From an uncultured Spirochaetales bacterium (GTDB lineage: Bacteria; Spirochaetota; Spirochaetia; Sphaerochaetales; Sphaerochaetaceae): a DNA stretch of 64,000 bases. The notes below the pieces were generated by a model that had not been told where the DNA came from, ran no database searches, and saw only the letters and a program-made list of their open reading frames with translations. This document shows positions 1 to 8,892 of this stretch, one piece after another. Position 1 is the stretch's first letter. Every line of letters begins with the position of its first letter. The position numbers and the translations under genes were made by a program. Location: NCBI GenBank assembly GCA_902797395.1, contig CADBSO010000097.1, positions 1 through 64,000 of the forward strand, written 5' to 3'.

Positions 1-1
1 C

Positions 2-1288
2 GACGTGTCCGTCGTCGTGACGAGCCGCTGGGATGCGGAGAAGAGCTACGGGTATCCGATAAGCGTGCTCGCAAGCGTCAGCAGCATTTCCGTCAGCGGG
101 GATTCCTCCGTCAGAGTGGGTTCGACGCTGTCTTTGTCGGCTACGGCTCAGACCATCCCGTCCTCGGCCGGCGATTGGAAGAACGTGGCATGGTCGAGCA
201 GCGATCCTGCCATTGCGACTGTTTCCTCGTCCGGTGTGGTGACGCCCGTCTCTCTCGGAACGGTGACCATAACGGCGACAAGCTCGTATGACACGAGTGT
301 GAGCGGAACGAAGGCGGTGGAGGTTTTGCCTAATGTGACATCTGTGACGATAACCGGAGGCTCATCGGTGGTTCGAGGAATGTCGGGACAGCTTGCAGCG
401 AGCGTATCGTCCACTCCTTCCGGGTATGGCAGCGTGACATGGACCACTAGCGATTCTTCGGTGGCAAGCGTGGATGCGAATGGAATAGTAACGGGCGTGG
501 CGCCTGGCACTGCGACGATAACCGCTACCAGCACATATGATGATTCCGTTAAGGGAACCAAGTCCGTTACCATATCTTCGTATTCGTCGGGGGCGATGGT
601 CAGGCTCGAGGGCGGAAGCTATGCGTTTGGGCATGGTTCGATTACAACGACGCTATCGCCTTTTTACATTTCCAAATATGAGGTTAATCGGTCTTTGTAT
701 AGTACTGTGATGGACTCCAATCCGTCTAAGAGCGGCACTGCATCGGGTGAGAATAGCGGTAATCAGCCTGCCGATTCCATGACATGGTATCAGGCTGTGA
801 GCTTCTGCAATGCGCTTTCCGAACTTGAGGGATTTGATAAATGCTATACTATAAGCGGAAATGATGTCACTTGTGATTTTTCCAAGAACGGATACAGGCT
901 TCCTACGGAAACGGAGTGGGAATATGCGGCTACTGGAGGTCAGACATCTTCATATACTACGTTTGCTGGAAGTAATGACCAAGGTACGATTGATTGGTAT
1001 AGCGGTAACAGCAATGGCAAGACTCATGAGGTAGGCAAGAAGAACTCTAATGGGTATGGCTTGTATGACATGAGCGGAAACGTATGGGAATGGTGCTGGG
1101 ATTGGTATGCGGATTATGGCGGAAGCGGCAAAACGGATTACAGGGGGCCAAGCAGCGGAACGGATAAGCTTCAGAAAGGCGGCGGATATATTGGAAACAC
1201 TGACCATACTGTCGTATACAGGCGCAATTATGCTCCTGCAAACAGTTTGAGTGATGGAGGACTCCGCGTGGCAAGGTCTTCCGTGTAA
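2..1288 (+). CDS. Partial exported protein: two BIG2 Ig-like domains plus SUMF1/FGE-type domain
   Basis: The reading frame is open to the left edge, so the N-terminus is missing. Two tandem bacterial Ig-like (BIG2) repeats occupy about residues 27-107 and 110-192, each with the typical WSSSDPAIATV / WTTSDSSVASV core and a GTATITATS end. A SUMF1/FGE-type domain follows (about 195-428): YRLPTETEWEYAA, GLYDMSGNVWEW and a C-terminal GGLRVARS block. The catalytic cysteine pair of true formylglycine-generating enzymes is absent from the C-terminal part, so a scaffold or binding role is more likely than sulfatase activation. BIG2 plus FGE combinations are usual in spirochaete surface or exported proteins. 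Localisation cannot be shown because the signal region lies outside the window. Confidence 0.85.
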   Translation, partial: DVSVVVTSRWDAEKSYGYPISVLASVSSISVSGDSSVRVGSTLSLSATAQTIPSSAGDWKNVAWSSSDPAIATVSSSGVVTPVSLGTVTITATSSYDTSVSGTKAVEVLPNVTSVTITGGSSVVRGMSGQLAASVSSTPSGYGSVTWTTSDSSVASVDANGIVTGVAPGTATITATSTYDDSVKGTKSVTISSYSSGAMVRLEGGSYAFGHGSITTTLSPFYISKYEVNRSLYSTVMDSNPSKSGTASGENSGNQPADSMTWYQAVSFCNALSELEGFDKCYTISGNDVTCDFSKNGYRLPTETEWEYAATGGQTSSYTTFAGSNDQGTIDWYSGNSNGKTHEVGKKNSNGYGLYDMSGNVWEWCWDWYADYGGSGKTDYRGPSSGTDKLQKGGGYIGNTDHTVVYRRNYAPANSLSDGGLRVARSSV

Positions 1289-1402
1289 TCAATAGCGCTG
1301 CTGTTGTTTGCGCTTGAAATTCGCATCAGCGCAGCGCTTTGGCTCTATGTTCGGCAGATGGTTGGATTGCCAGTGATATGCTTCGTTTGGCAGTTTTCAT
1401 GA

Positions 1403-1507
1403 GGCGCTTTTAAAAATCCTGGAGTTTGGCATGCTTGTGCCTTTCAAGTTTGATAATCGTTTGAAATCCGCAGGCATTTTCCGGACAGCGGATTTTTGGA
1501 AGCGTCC
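1403..1507. repeat. Family B intergenic palindromic repeat, copy B1
   Basis: The ends form an imperfect inverted repeat: GGCGCTTTTAAAAATCC at the left and GGATTTTTGGAAGCGTCC at the right. The core contains a GGCAT...TGTGCC hairpin and resembles copies at about 19.3, 40.3, 46.0, 54.1 and 56.4 kb. It fills most of the gap between the FGE-domain gene and ileS. A separate weak hairpin (1294-1338, AGCGCTGC/GCAGCGCT, no T-run) follows the first gene. Confidence 0.55.
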
Positions 1508-1513
1508 TTTATT

Positions 1514-1542
1514 TTGAGGAAATTGACTAAAAGTTATAGAAT
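1514..1542 (+). promoter_or_regulatory. Predicted sigma70-type promoter of ileS
   Basis: TTGAGG, 17-nt spacer, TAGAAT. The -10 ends nine bases before the ileS ATG at 1552. No Shine-Dalgarno lies between them, so transcription should start within about 3 nt of the start codon (near-leaderless mRNA). Confidence 0.55.
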
Positions 1543-1551
1543 AGAGAAATT

Positions 1552-4500
1552 ATGTTCAAAAAAGTTGATTTGAAGGCGGATTTTCCTTCCTTGGAGAAGG
1601 ACATCCTGGATTTTTGGAAAAAGAAGAACATTTTTAAGAAAAGCATTAGAGCGCGTTCCCGCGATAGGGAATTCGTTTTTTATGATGGTCCTCCGTTTGC
1701 TACAGGCTTGCCTCATTATGGGCATTTCGTTCCGGGAACGATAAAGGATATAATACCTCGCTATAAGACGATGAAAGGCTATAGGGTGGAGAGAGGCTTC
1801 GGATGGGATTGTCATGGCCTTCCTGTTGAGAATGAGATGAAGAAGGAGCTCGGCATCTCTTCTAAAAAGGAAATCGAAGCCTATGGAGTCGATAAGTATA
1901 ACGAGAAATGCAGGTCCATAGTCTTGAAATACACATCCGAATGGAAGGAGCAAATCGAACGGATGGGCAGATGGGTTGACTTTGATAACGGATACAGGAC
2001 TATGGATCTTCCATATATGGAATCCATATGGGCTGTCTTCAAAGCGCTTTATGACAAGGGTCTCATCTATGAAGGGTTCAACATACTGCCATATTCTCCG
2101 CAGCTTGGATGTCCGCTATCGAACTTCGAGTTCAATCAGGGCGGATATAAGATGGTGTCAGATCCTGCGATAACCATCAGATTCAAGGTTAGAGGTCAGG
2201 ATGATACGTATCTTTTGGCTTGGACTACCACGCCTTGGACATTGCCGTCGAATCTGGCGTTGTGCGTCGGTCCTGAAATGACATACGCCAAGGTCAGGGA
2301 CAAAAGCGATGGGAACATCTATATTCTTTCCAAAGGCAGGATTTCGGCATATTATTCCAAAGAGGATGATTATGAGGTGCTGGAGGTATTTCCGGGCTCG
2401 CAATTGGCGGGAATGAGGTATGAGCCGCTTTTCCCGTATTTCAAGGATCTCGAGAGCAAGGGCGCGTTCTTCGTACTGACCGGAAATCACGTTACGGATG
2501 AGGATGGAACCGGTATAGTGCATACGGCGCCCGGATTTGGCGAGGATGATTATAGGGTTATGAAACCATATAAGAACATACCTGTGGTCTGCCCTGTAGA
2601 TGATTCGTGCTGTTTCACCTCGGAGGTTCCTGATTACGAGGGGGTTTTCGTCAAAGATGCGGATAAGGCCATAATGCAGCGCTTGAAGGAAGAGGGCAAG
2701 CTTGTGAAGCGCGAGAGCATAAATCACAATTATCCTTTTTGCTACAGGACGGGAGCACCCATAATATATCGCGCTACGAGTTGTTATTTTGTTGATGTGC
2801 CGAAGATCAAGAAGATGATGATCAAGGCTAATGGAAAGGTGAATTGGATTCCAGAGCATTTGAAGGACGGAAGATTCGGCAAATGGATAGAGGGCGCTAG
2901 GGAATGGGCCATTTCCAGAAACAGATTCTGGGGCAATCCGCTTCCGGTGTGGAAGAGCGAAAGCGGAAAATACGTTGAAGTGGTAGGATCCATAAAAGAG
3001 CTGGAGAGCAAATGCGGTCAGAAAGTGGTTGATTTGCATAAGCATTATGTGGATAAGCTGGAATGGGATGCGCCGGATGGCACCAGGATGCGCCGGATTC
3101 CTGATATTCTCGACTGCTGGTTCGAGAGTGGCAGCATGCCTTATGCGCAGCAGCATTATCCGTTTGAGAACAAGGCTAAATTTGAAAAGAACTTCCCGTC
3201 CGATTTCATTTGCGAGGGGCTTGATCAGACACGCGGATGGTTTTATACCCTCTTTGTGATTGCTGTCGGCTTGTTTGGAACATCTTCCTATAAGAATGTC
3301 GTTACCAATGGCATAGTTCTTAACAAGGACGGAAAGAAGATGTCGAAGAGCTTGAGGAATTTCACATCCCCAATGGAGATAATAGATAAATACGGAGCTG
3401 ATGCTCTTAGGTTTGCCCTTATGAATTCTCCGGTTACTAGGGCGGAGGATCTCAAGTTCTCTGAGGATTTGGTTAAGGATAGCATAAAGAATCTCATAAT
3501 ACCGCTTTGGAACGCATATTCGTTTTTTACAACATATGCTAATATAGACAAGTTCAGACCTGATAGCGAGAAATATCAGAAGCCGTTCAAGGCTGCCAAT
3601 CCACTGGACAGGTTCATAATATCCAGAACGCAGCTTCTTGTGAAATCCGTCACATCCGCTTTGGATGCATATCACATTGAGGATGCTACCGATGAGCTTC
3701 TTGCGTTTTTGGATGACCTGAACAATTGGTACATAAGACAAAGCCGCAGAAGGTTCTGGAAAAACGAAAACGATGGCGATAAGATGCAGGCGTATCGAAC
3801 GCTTTATTACGTGCTGTTCACTTTCTTGAAAGTAGCCGCTCCATTCGTTCCGTTCATAACGGAGAACATTTATCTCAATCTTAGAATAAAGCAGAATCCG
3901 ATAAGCGTTCACCTTTGCGATTACCCTAAATACAAGAAGTCGTTCAGGGACGAGGCTCTTGAAAGGCAGACTGCGCTTGTCCAGAAGGTTCTGTCGATGG
4001 CACGGCATTTGAGATCCGAAAAATCAATAAGGGTCCGCCAACCTCTTGCCAAGATGTTTGTGATCTCCGGCAATGCGGATGATATTGCAGTTTTGAAATC
4101 GCAGGAGAGCATAATCCGCGAGGAGGTGAATGTCAAGGAAATCGAATTTTCCGATGATGAGTCCGAACTCGTAACATATTCGGCAAAAGCGAATTTCAAA
4201 TCGCTTGGCCCTAAGCTCGGATCATCGATGAAAGCCGCAGCTGAGGCGATAAGCCGGCTTTCGAGCGACGATATCGCAGCTATCATGTCCTCATCGGAAA
4301 AGATAAGCATCAGCGTTCCGGAAGCCGGGGAAATAGAGATCTCATCGGACGATCTGGTGGTGAGCAGGATCGAAAAGGAAAATGTGTTTGTTGAGACCGA
4401 TGGCGGAATCACCATAGGGCTTGATTACAATCTCACTCCGATGCTGGTTCTCGAGGGTGATGCCAGGGATTTGGTGCGCGAGATTCAGAATGCGAGAAAG

Positions 4501-4701
4501 GAGGCTGGATTTGATGTTGCCGATCACATCAGAATTCGCGTTTGCCCTGATGACCGTTTCAAGGAGATAATGGAGGAATTCTCATCATATTTGAAGAAAG
4601 AGACTCTTTGCGATGAGGTGATTGAGGAATCATCCGAGCAGCCTGTTTCGATTTCCTGCGGCTGTGAGGTCACTATCGGTTTGGAGAAGATTGGAAGATG
4701 A
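1552..4701 (+). CDS. ileS: Isoleucyl-tRNA synthetase (eukaryote-like, type 2)
   Basis: Charges tRNA-Ile with isoleucine; cytoplasmic class I synthetase with editing. The class I signatures are intact: HYGH at residues 55-58 within PPFATGLPHYGHF, and KMSKS at 596-600. The CP1 editing domain lies between about 190 and 400 (TTTPWTLPSN and GTGIVHTAPGFGEDDY). At 1049 aa, with a long C-terminal domain and no C-terminal Cys4 zinc finger, it matches the eukaryote-like subclass found in spirochaetes and in mupirocin-insensitive organisms; drug insensitivity here is inference. The start is ATG without a visible ribosome-binding site, directly behind a good promoter. The stop overlaps the next gene by 4 nt (ATGA), so the two are probably cotranscribed. 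Confidence 0.97.
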   Translation: MFKKVDLKADFPSLEKDILDFWKKKNIFKKSIRARSRDREFVFYDGPPFATGLPHYGHFVPGTIKDIIPRYKTMKGYRVERGFGWDCHGLPVENEMKKELGISSKKEIEAYGVDKYNEKCRSIVLKYTSEWKEQIERMGRWVDFDNGYRTMDLPYMESIWAVFKALYDKGLIYEGFNILPYSPQLGCPLSNFEFNQGGYKMVSDPAITIRFKVRGQDDTYLLAWTTTPWTLPSNLALCVGPEMTYAKVRDKSDGNIYILSKGRISAYYSKEDDYEVLEVFPGSQLAGMRYEPLFPYFKDLESKGAFFVLTGNHVTDEDGTGIVHTAPGFGEDDYRVMKPYKNIPVVCPVDDSCCFTSEVPDYEGVFVKDADKAIMQRLKEEGKLVKRESINHNYPFCYRTGAPIIYRATSCYFVDVPKIKKMMIKANGKVNWIPEHLKDGRFGKWIEGAREWAISRNRFWGNPLPVWKSESGKYVEVVGSIKELESKCGQKVVDLHKHYVDKLEWDAPDGTRMRRIPDILDCWFESGSMPYAQQHYPFENKAKFEKNFPSDFICEGLDQTRGWFYTLFVIAVGLFGTSSYKNVVTNGIVLNKDGKKMSKSLRNFTSPMEIIDKYGADALRFALMNSPVTRAEDLKFSEDLVKDSIKNLIIPLWNAYSFFTTYANIDKFRPDSEKYQKPFKAANPLDRFIISRTQLLVKSVTSALDAYHIEDATDELLAFLDDLNNWYIRQSRRRFWKNENDGDKMQAYRTLYYVLFTFLKVAAPFVPFITENIYLNLRIKQNPISVHLCDYPKYKKSFRDEALERQTALVQKVLSMARHLRSEKSIRVRQPLAKMFVISGNADDIAVLKSQESIIREEVNVKEIEFSDDESELVTYSAKANFKSLGPKLGSSMKAAAEAISRLSSDDIAAIMSSSEKISISVPEAGEIEISSDDLVVSRIEKENVFVETDGGITIGLDYNLTPMLVLEGDARDLVREIQNARKEAGFDVADHIRIRVCPDDRFKEIMEEFSSYLKKETLCDEVIEESSEQPVSISCGCEVTIGLEKIGR

Positions 4702-5552
4702 GGTTCGCATTGAAGGGCGTTTTGGCTTTTGTCGTCTTTTCGGCCGTATTGGTCGCATCGTGCTCCGGGTTGTCGCCCAACATAAGGAACGGCAGAACGG
4801 AGCTTTTGAAGGCCGTGGGCAGGGAGGGCGATATTGTGGCCTATCTGAATGTGGATAGGTCCAAAGGCCTGATAGACGAGATTTCCGGCGGTTCTCGGGA
4901 CGAATTGTCGAAATACGTGTACGATGTGATTGTTGTCGGATCTGATGATTGCGAGTATGGCGCTATTGAGGGAGATATTCCGATAATAGGTCGTTCCATA
5001 GTGGCTAGCAAGCTCAATGGCAAGCCGACAAAGGTTGGTGATGTCGAATGTTTTGTGGCCAAATTGGGGGAGATGGACTTGTATTTTGATCTGGTCAATT
5101 CCGGCGTCATGCTGTTCTCGACATCCGGCGAAGGATTTCGGAAGGCAGTTGATATTTTTATCAAAAAAAGGGAAAATATAATGCCTGAGAGCGTTTCATT
5201 GCTGCTTCAGTCCGGTTGCATGGGCGTTTATGGGATCAGTCCGAGAGCGAAAATCAGCGAAGTGTTGAAGGATGGCAATGTAGAGACGGTGATGCTGTTG
5301 CTCGATCGTTCGGAAAACGAGAGCGAATATCTTTTGTCCGGGATCATGGAGATGAAGGATGAGAATGTTTTTCGCGCTACGAATGTGCTTTTGAGCGATG
5401 CGTATATTAGGGATTCCAAGGATAATGGCAGAAAGATCGATATGAAAAGGATGCTTTCGACATACAGGCCGAGCAGTGTGGATAAGTTCGTAGGGTATTA
5501 TGACTTCCGTGTTCCGGTGTCCCTGATTCTTAGAATGCTCGGCAAACAATAA
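4698..5552 (+). CDS. Predicted lipoprotein of unknown function
   Basis: 284 aa. The N-terminus is a lipoprotein signal: basic MRFALKG, hydrophobic stretch, and lipobox VASC with the acylated cysteine at residue 22. The mature part is a mixed alpha/beta sequence without a family I recognise and has no obvious catalytic motif. Its ATG overlaps the ileS stop (ATGA), so it is probably translated by coupling, and it is followed 8 nt later by a histidine kinase. It could be a periplasmic companion of that kinase, but nothing in the sequence proves it. Confidence 0.8.
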   Translation: MRFALKGVLAFVVFSAVLVASCSGLSPNIRNGRTELLKAVGREGDIVAYLNVDRSKGLIDEISGGSRDELSKYVYDVIVVGSDDCEYGAIEGDIPIIGRSIVASKLNGKPTKVGDVECFVAKLGEMDLYFDLVNSGVMLFSTSGEGFRKAVDIFIKKRENIMPESVSLLLQSGCMGVYGISPRAKISEVLKDGNVETVMLLLDRSENESEYLLSGIMEMKDENVFRATNVLLSDAYIRDSKDNGRKIDMKRMLSTYRPSSVDKFVGYYDFRVPVSLILRMLGKQ

Positions 5553-5560
5553 GCGATAAG

Positions 5561-6850
5561 ATGGATAAGAAAAAGAAACCTGCCAAAGCAAAGGGCAAAA
5601 AGGATGACGAGAAAAGGGCTGCGCAAAATTCCATAGCAGTCAAGGCGACTATTTTTGCGATGATCATGGGTCTTACGGTTCTATGGATCTATGCTGTGCA
5701 TGCCATGCGGAACAACTTGGATTTGTTTTTCTACAATAAAGTTACAAAGCATGTGAGCGAGTATTATTCCATGAGGTCTGATGCATATCGCAAGGAACGG
5801 AGCAAGTATCTCGAGGACAATCATATTTCCATTATCGTTGCATATACTTCAGCAAGAAGGATATTGGTTTCCACAACGGAGAACATGCCGTTTTCCGAGC
5901 TTCAAGCGGTTAATGGGAATGAGATAATACCACAGCAGAACATGTGGGAGAGAAGTGATAATCCGGAATTCATAGTCAAATCCCTCATAGATTTCAGCAA
6001 GGATCTTGATGGTGGGTATTATTATGTCAGATTGATGAACAAGGCGTATGCGGATGATCTGTTTCGCCTGAGGCTTCAAAGGGATACGGGGATAGTTTTC
6101 CTGATATTCCTCATGTTCCTGATAATGTATGTCTATAACAAATTCTCCCAGATGCGCGATGATTTGAAGCAGAGGAACGATTTGGTATCTCTTGGCTCCG
6201 CTACAAGAAGGCTCGCGCATGAAATAAAAAATCCGGTAGCTGCAATCATGATGCAGGTTTCATTGCTTGAGAGACTGCATCCTGATCAGGCGGAGGAATA
6301 TGAAGTCATAAAGACTGAAGGCAAAAGGATTGTGAGTCTTACCGATAGGATAAGGGAATTCATGGCTGATCCGGTTGGAAGCATAGAGCTTATCAATTTC
6401 CTTGATTTCATGAGGGAGGAAGTGGGCTATTTCAAGCCTGGCATAATTACGGCGAATTATTATATCTCCGATGAGGCGTCGTATGTGCATTTCGATAAGA
6501 CGAGGCTTAGAAGCATAATAATAAACGTCATTCAAAACGCAATCGACAGCCAGATTGAAAAGGGTACGTGTAAAGTCATAATCAATGTCAGTTCGATTCA
6601 GAATAACAGCAAGATCAAAGTTGAGATCATGGATTATGGAACCGGAATCAAGGACAGTGATAAGATAAGGCTGTTCAATCCGTTCTTTACCACAAAGAAC
6701 GTCGGAACCGGAATCGGCTTGTCGATAAGCAAGCAGTTCCTGAATGCCCGCAATGGATCCATTGATCTTGATAACAGGCTTGATGCGAACGGCAAGATCG
6801 AAGGTGTGACTTGCACGATAATTCTTGATAAGGGAAAGCCGAGCGGGTAG
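5561..6850 (+). CDS. Membrane sensor histidine kinase, orphan
   Basis: 429 aa. A lysine-rich cytoplasmic N-terminus (about 1-25) precedes transmembrane segment 1 (about 30-50), an extracytoplasmic sensor region of about 130 residues, and transmembrane segment 2 (about 178-196). The HisKA H-box has the phospho-acceptor at His220 (RRLAHEIKNP). The ATPase domain shows the N box (NVIQNAIDSQ), G1 (DYGTGIKDSD), F box (NPFFTTK) and G2 (GTGIGLSI). No HAMP domain is evident. No response regulator is encoded next to it, so its partner must lie elsewhere. It sits between a lipoprotein and cysE with small gaps, so the whole stretch from ileS may be one transcript. Confidence 0.93.
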   Translation: MDKKKKPAKAKGKKDDEKRAAQNSIAVKATIFAMIMGLTVLWIYAVHAMRNNLDLFFYNKVTKHVSEYYSMRSDAYRKERSKYLEDNHISIIVAYTSARRILVSTTENMPFSELQAVNGNEIIPQQNMWERSDNPEFIVKSLIDFSKDLDGGYYYVRLMNKAYADDLFRLRLQRDTGIVFLIFLMFLIMYVYNKFSQMRDDLKQRNDLVSLGSATRRLAHEIKNPVAAIMMQVSLLERLHPDQAEEYEVIKTEGKRIVSLTDRIREFMADPVGSIELINFLDFMREEVGYFKPGIITANYYISDEASYVHFDKTRLRSIIINVIQNAIDSQIEKGTCKVIINVSSIQNNSKIKVEIMDYGTGIKDSDKIRLFNPFFTTKNVGTGIGLSISKQFLNARNGSIDLDNRLDANGKIEGVTCTIILDKGKPSG

Positions 6851-6857
6851 GCATCGG

Positions 6858-7709
6858 ATGTCGGACATTACCAACAAGTACCTTCAGACGATTGAGGATG
6901 TCAGCAAGGGGATAATTGACAGGAAGAAGCACAGCTTGAAGAGGTTCCATTCGAATCTTGATTCGGAGATTGTGAAGTTCATAGATAGCTGTTCGCAGGC
7001 TATGTTTCCGCTTGTATTTGATAATGACGAATGTGGAAATAGCGAGCAGATCGATTTTCTCAGGAGAAGTTCGTTTGTAAGCAGAATTTTCCTTCATTTG
7101 TCGAATCTTCTTTTCTATTTGGGGAAATGCAGGGATGAGGCAGCTAGCCTTTCCGAAAGATTTCTCAGCAAAATTCCGGATATCTTCGAGATTCTTGAAA
7201 CGGATGCTGAGAGCTGTTATGAAAAGGATCCGGCGTGTACAAGCGTTGATGAGGCGATATTGTGCTATCCCGGCTTTAGGGCAGTGATGATATTCAGAAT
7301 CGCGCATGAGCTTTATCTTATGAATATCGAATACCTGCCGCGCCTTCTCACTGAATATGCTCATCGTCATACGGGAATAGACATACATCCGGGTGCTACG
7401 ATAGGAAGAAGCTTTTTCATCGATCACGGTTCCGGCGTCGTAATAGGCGAAACTACGGTGATCGGAGATGGAGTGGTGCTATATCAGCATGTTACGCTTG
7501 GGGCGAGAAAGTTTGAGCTGCAGGCGGATGGCAATCCTGTAAAAGGGATCAAGCGTCATCCGAACATAGGCGACAATTGCGTGATTTATGCCGGTGCGAC
7601 GATTTTGGGCGGTGATACGACAGTCGGAAGCAATAGCGTAGTTGGCGCTAATGTGTGGTTGGCTCATTCTGTTCCGGAAGGTTCTGTCGTTAAGAAAGGC
7701 GATGTTTGA
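6858..7709 (+). CDS. cysE: Serine O-acetyltransferase
   Basis: Transfers acetyl from acetyl-CoA to L-serine, the first step of cysteine synthesis, in the cytoplasm. The 283-aa protein has the helical N-terminal domain and, from about residue 175, the left-handed beta-helix of hexapeptide repeats (HRHTGIDIHPGATIG, HGSGVVIGETTVIGDGV, LGGDTTVGSNSVVGAN). The catalytic His regions (YAHRHTGIDIH and FFIDHGSGVVIGE) are intact. I chose the ATG at 6858, 7 nt after the kinase stop; an upstream extension would run back into that gene. The C-terminal tail after VPEGSVVKKGD is very short, so the classical flexible tail used for feedback inhibition or for binding cysteine synthase may be missing. Confidence 0.92.
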   Translation: MSDITNKYLQTIEDVSKGIIDRKKHSLKRFHSNLDSEIVKFIDSCSQAMFPLVFDNDECGNSEQIDFLRRSSFVSRIFLHLSNLLFYLGKCRDEAASLSERFLSKIPDIFEILETDAESCYEKDPACTSVDEAILCYPGFRAVMIFRIAHELYLMNIEYLPRLLTEYAHRHTGIDIHPGATIGRSFFIDHGSGVVIGETTVIGDGVVLYQHVTLGARKFELQADGNPVKGIKRHPNIGDNCVIYAGATILGGDTTVGSNSVVGANVWLAHSVPEGSVVKKGDV

Positions 7710-7742
7710 TTTTCTTTGGGGCAGTGGGGTGTTTTTGAAAGA

Positions 7743-7782
7743 TTGGCTATGTCCTGCTAGCTAAATTTTCAGGCATAGCCAA
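7743..7782. terminator. Hairpin between convergent cysE and ssb
   Basis: TTGGCTATG and CATAGCCAA are the outer arms, with an inner CCTG/CAGG pair, making a stem of about 13 bp. It sits between the ends of two convergent genes. T-runs are poor on both sides, so a bidirectional terminator is plausible but not strong. The arm GGCTATGTCC is shared with the start of repeat family C. Confidence 0.4.
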
Positions 7783-7860
7783 AAGGTTTGAGCACGACTG
7801 CGTTTCTAAAATCCGTATGTCTGCGCTGCCTGCAGCATTTTGAAATGAATTCAAAAATCC

Positions 7861-8286
7861 TCAAGGTACAAGATCATCTATCGTCTTTAATACTACCGTA
7901 TCGTCAATGCTGTCGTCATCCTGCTTAAAGTTCGCGGATTTTCCGTTTGCTTTGGAATAATTCACGAAGTCCAGATTGGTTCCTCTGATGAACACCCGTT
8001 CTTTTTTGGTTCCGTCGTCCGATATCCAAAAATCGCTTCTTATTTTACCGTAGACTCTGACTGATATCCCTTTTTTCAGGTGCGGAGAAACTTTTTGCGC
8101 AAACGATTCGCCCCATATCTCCACATGAATGAAGTTCGCTTTGCTTACTTCCTCGTTCTTTGAGTTCATGAAACTTTCATTGTTTGCGATTGTGAAAGCG
8201 GTGACGCTATTGCCTTCGGTTACATGACGCACCTCGGCATCTCTTGTTATATTGCCTTCTATGACGGCAAAGTTCAAATAAACCAT
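7861..8286 (-). CDS. ssb: Single-stranded DNA-binding protein
   Basis: 141 aa with the OB-fold of the SSB family. The N-terminus MVYLNFAVIEGNITRDAEVR matches the usual start of SSB, followed by HVEIWGE and the basic strands of the OB fold. The C-terminus is acidic (DDDSIDDTVV), but the classical DDDIPF tip is replaced by DDLVP. The start at 8286 is set by a good ribosome-binding site (AGGAGG, 6 nt before ATG); a longer frame upstream has no such site. It is a single-gene unit, not beside rpsF/rpsR as in many bacteria, so it may be an accessory SSB paralogue. Confidence 0.88.
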   Translation of the reverse strand: MVYLNFAVIEGNITRDAEVRHVTEGNSVTAFTIANNESFMNSKNEEVSKANFIHVEIWGESFAQKVSPHLKKGISVRVYGKIRSDFWISDDGTKKERVFIRGTNLDFVNYSKANGKSANFKQDDDSIDDTVVLKTIDDLVP

Positions 8287-8584
8287 GTTTTCCTCCTGAA
8301 GGATAAAGGAGCGAAAATGCGGTTTTGTCACTTGTGTGAGGGAGGTTTTTATGGCAAATGGTTGAGAATATTAGAATTCTCTGATGGAATTAAGCGTGGT
8401 TGTTGCAGCTTAAGCGAGAAAACAGCCAATGAATATGTTTCAAATGCAAACTGACAGGTGACTGATGGGGTAAAGCTGTGGAAAGCGATACTGCTATGGA
8501 AAATTCGCTGTCCAGAGAGCGTATCTATGATCTTCAGATTTGAAAGAAGCGGAGAAAATTGATCTTTGGGATGGTCTTGCATTA

Positions 8585-8655
8585 TGGACCCGACCGGAGT
8601 CGAACCGGCGTCTTAGCTATGCGAAAGCCATGTTATACCACTGAACTACGGGCCC
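8585..8655 (-). tRNA. tRNA-Ala (anticodon CGC)
   Basis: Cloverleaf read on the minus strand: acceptor GGGCCCG/CGGGTCC with the alanine identity pair G3-U70, D arm GTTC AGTGGTAT, anticodon stem TGGCT/AGCTA with loop TTCGCAT (anticodon CGC, codon GCG), T arm GCCGG-TTCGACT-CCGGT, discriminator A. The 3' CCA is not encoded. Confidence 0.92.
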
Positions 8656-8719
8656 GTGCAACCAATGTTTATTAATGATAGCATTTTTTGGTTTGTTTTG
8701 CAAAAAAACGGACGGAATT

Positions 8720-8867
8720 TTTTGAATTGCGGCGTAAATTTGCTGCTTTTTCTCAAAAATGCATCACGCGGCGTACCAACGTGCGTGGCATTTGTCGGTT
8801 TCTTGAAGAATGCTCTAGTTCAAAATAGCTTTCGTATTCTTTTGAGATGATTTTTGAAAAAACCTTG
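8720..8867. repeat. Family A palindromic repeat, copy A4
   Basis: The right half (about 8800-8867) is clearly related to the right arms at 56.1 and 59.1-59.2 kb: TTGAAGAATGC, CTAGTTCAAAATAG, then TTTTTGAAAAAACC at the tip. The centre holds an inverted pair AAATGC..CACG / CGTG..GGCATTT. The left arm is degraded. The right tip supplies the -35 box of the following gene. Confidence 0.6.
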
Positions 8868-8882
8868 ATAAAACACTATAAT
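8854..8882 (+). promoter_or_regulatory. Promoter whose -35 box lies in repeat A4
   Basis: TTGAAA, 17-nt spacer, TATAAT: near-consensus. The TTGAAA is part of the terminal TTTTTGAAAAAACC of the repeat. The -10 ends 10 nt before the ATG at 8893 and there is no Shine-Dalgarno, so the mRNA would be nearly leaderless. Confidence 0.65.
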
Positions 8883-8892
8883 TGAAAATGAT

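Noticed and set aside
2-1288. True formylglycine-generating enzyme activating sulfatases
   Set aside because: The catalytic cysteines are missing from the C-terminal part of the FGE-type domain and no sulfatase gene is nearby.
2158-4008. Long minus-strand frame (616 codons) inside ileS
   Set aside because: It lies entirely antisense to a clear synthetase gene, has no ribosome-binding site and its translation has no recognisable domain; it results from codon bias of the true frame.
8224-8454. Plus-strand frame across the ssb start region
   Set aside because: It overlaps the ssb ribosome-binding site antisense, has no start signal and no recognisable sequence; the gap 8287-8584 otherwise shows nothing clear.
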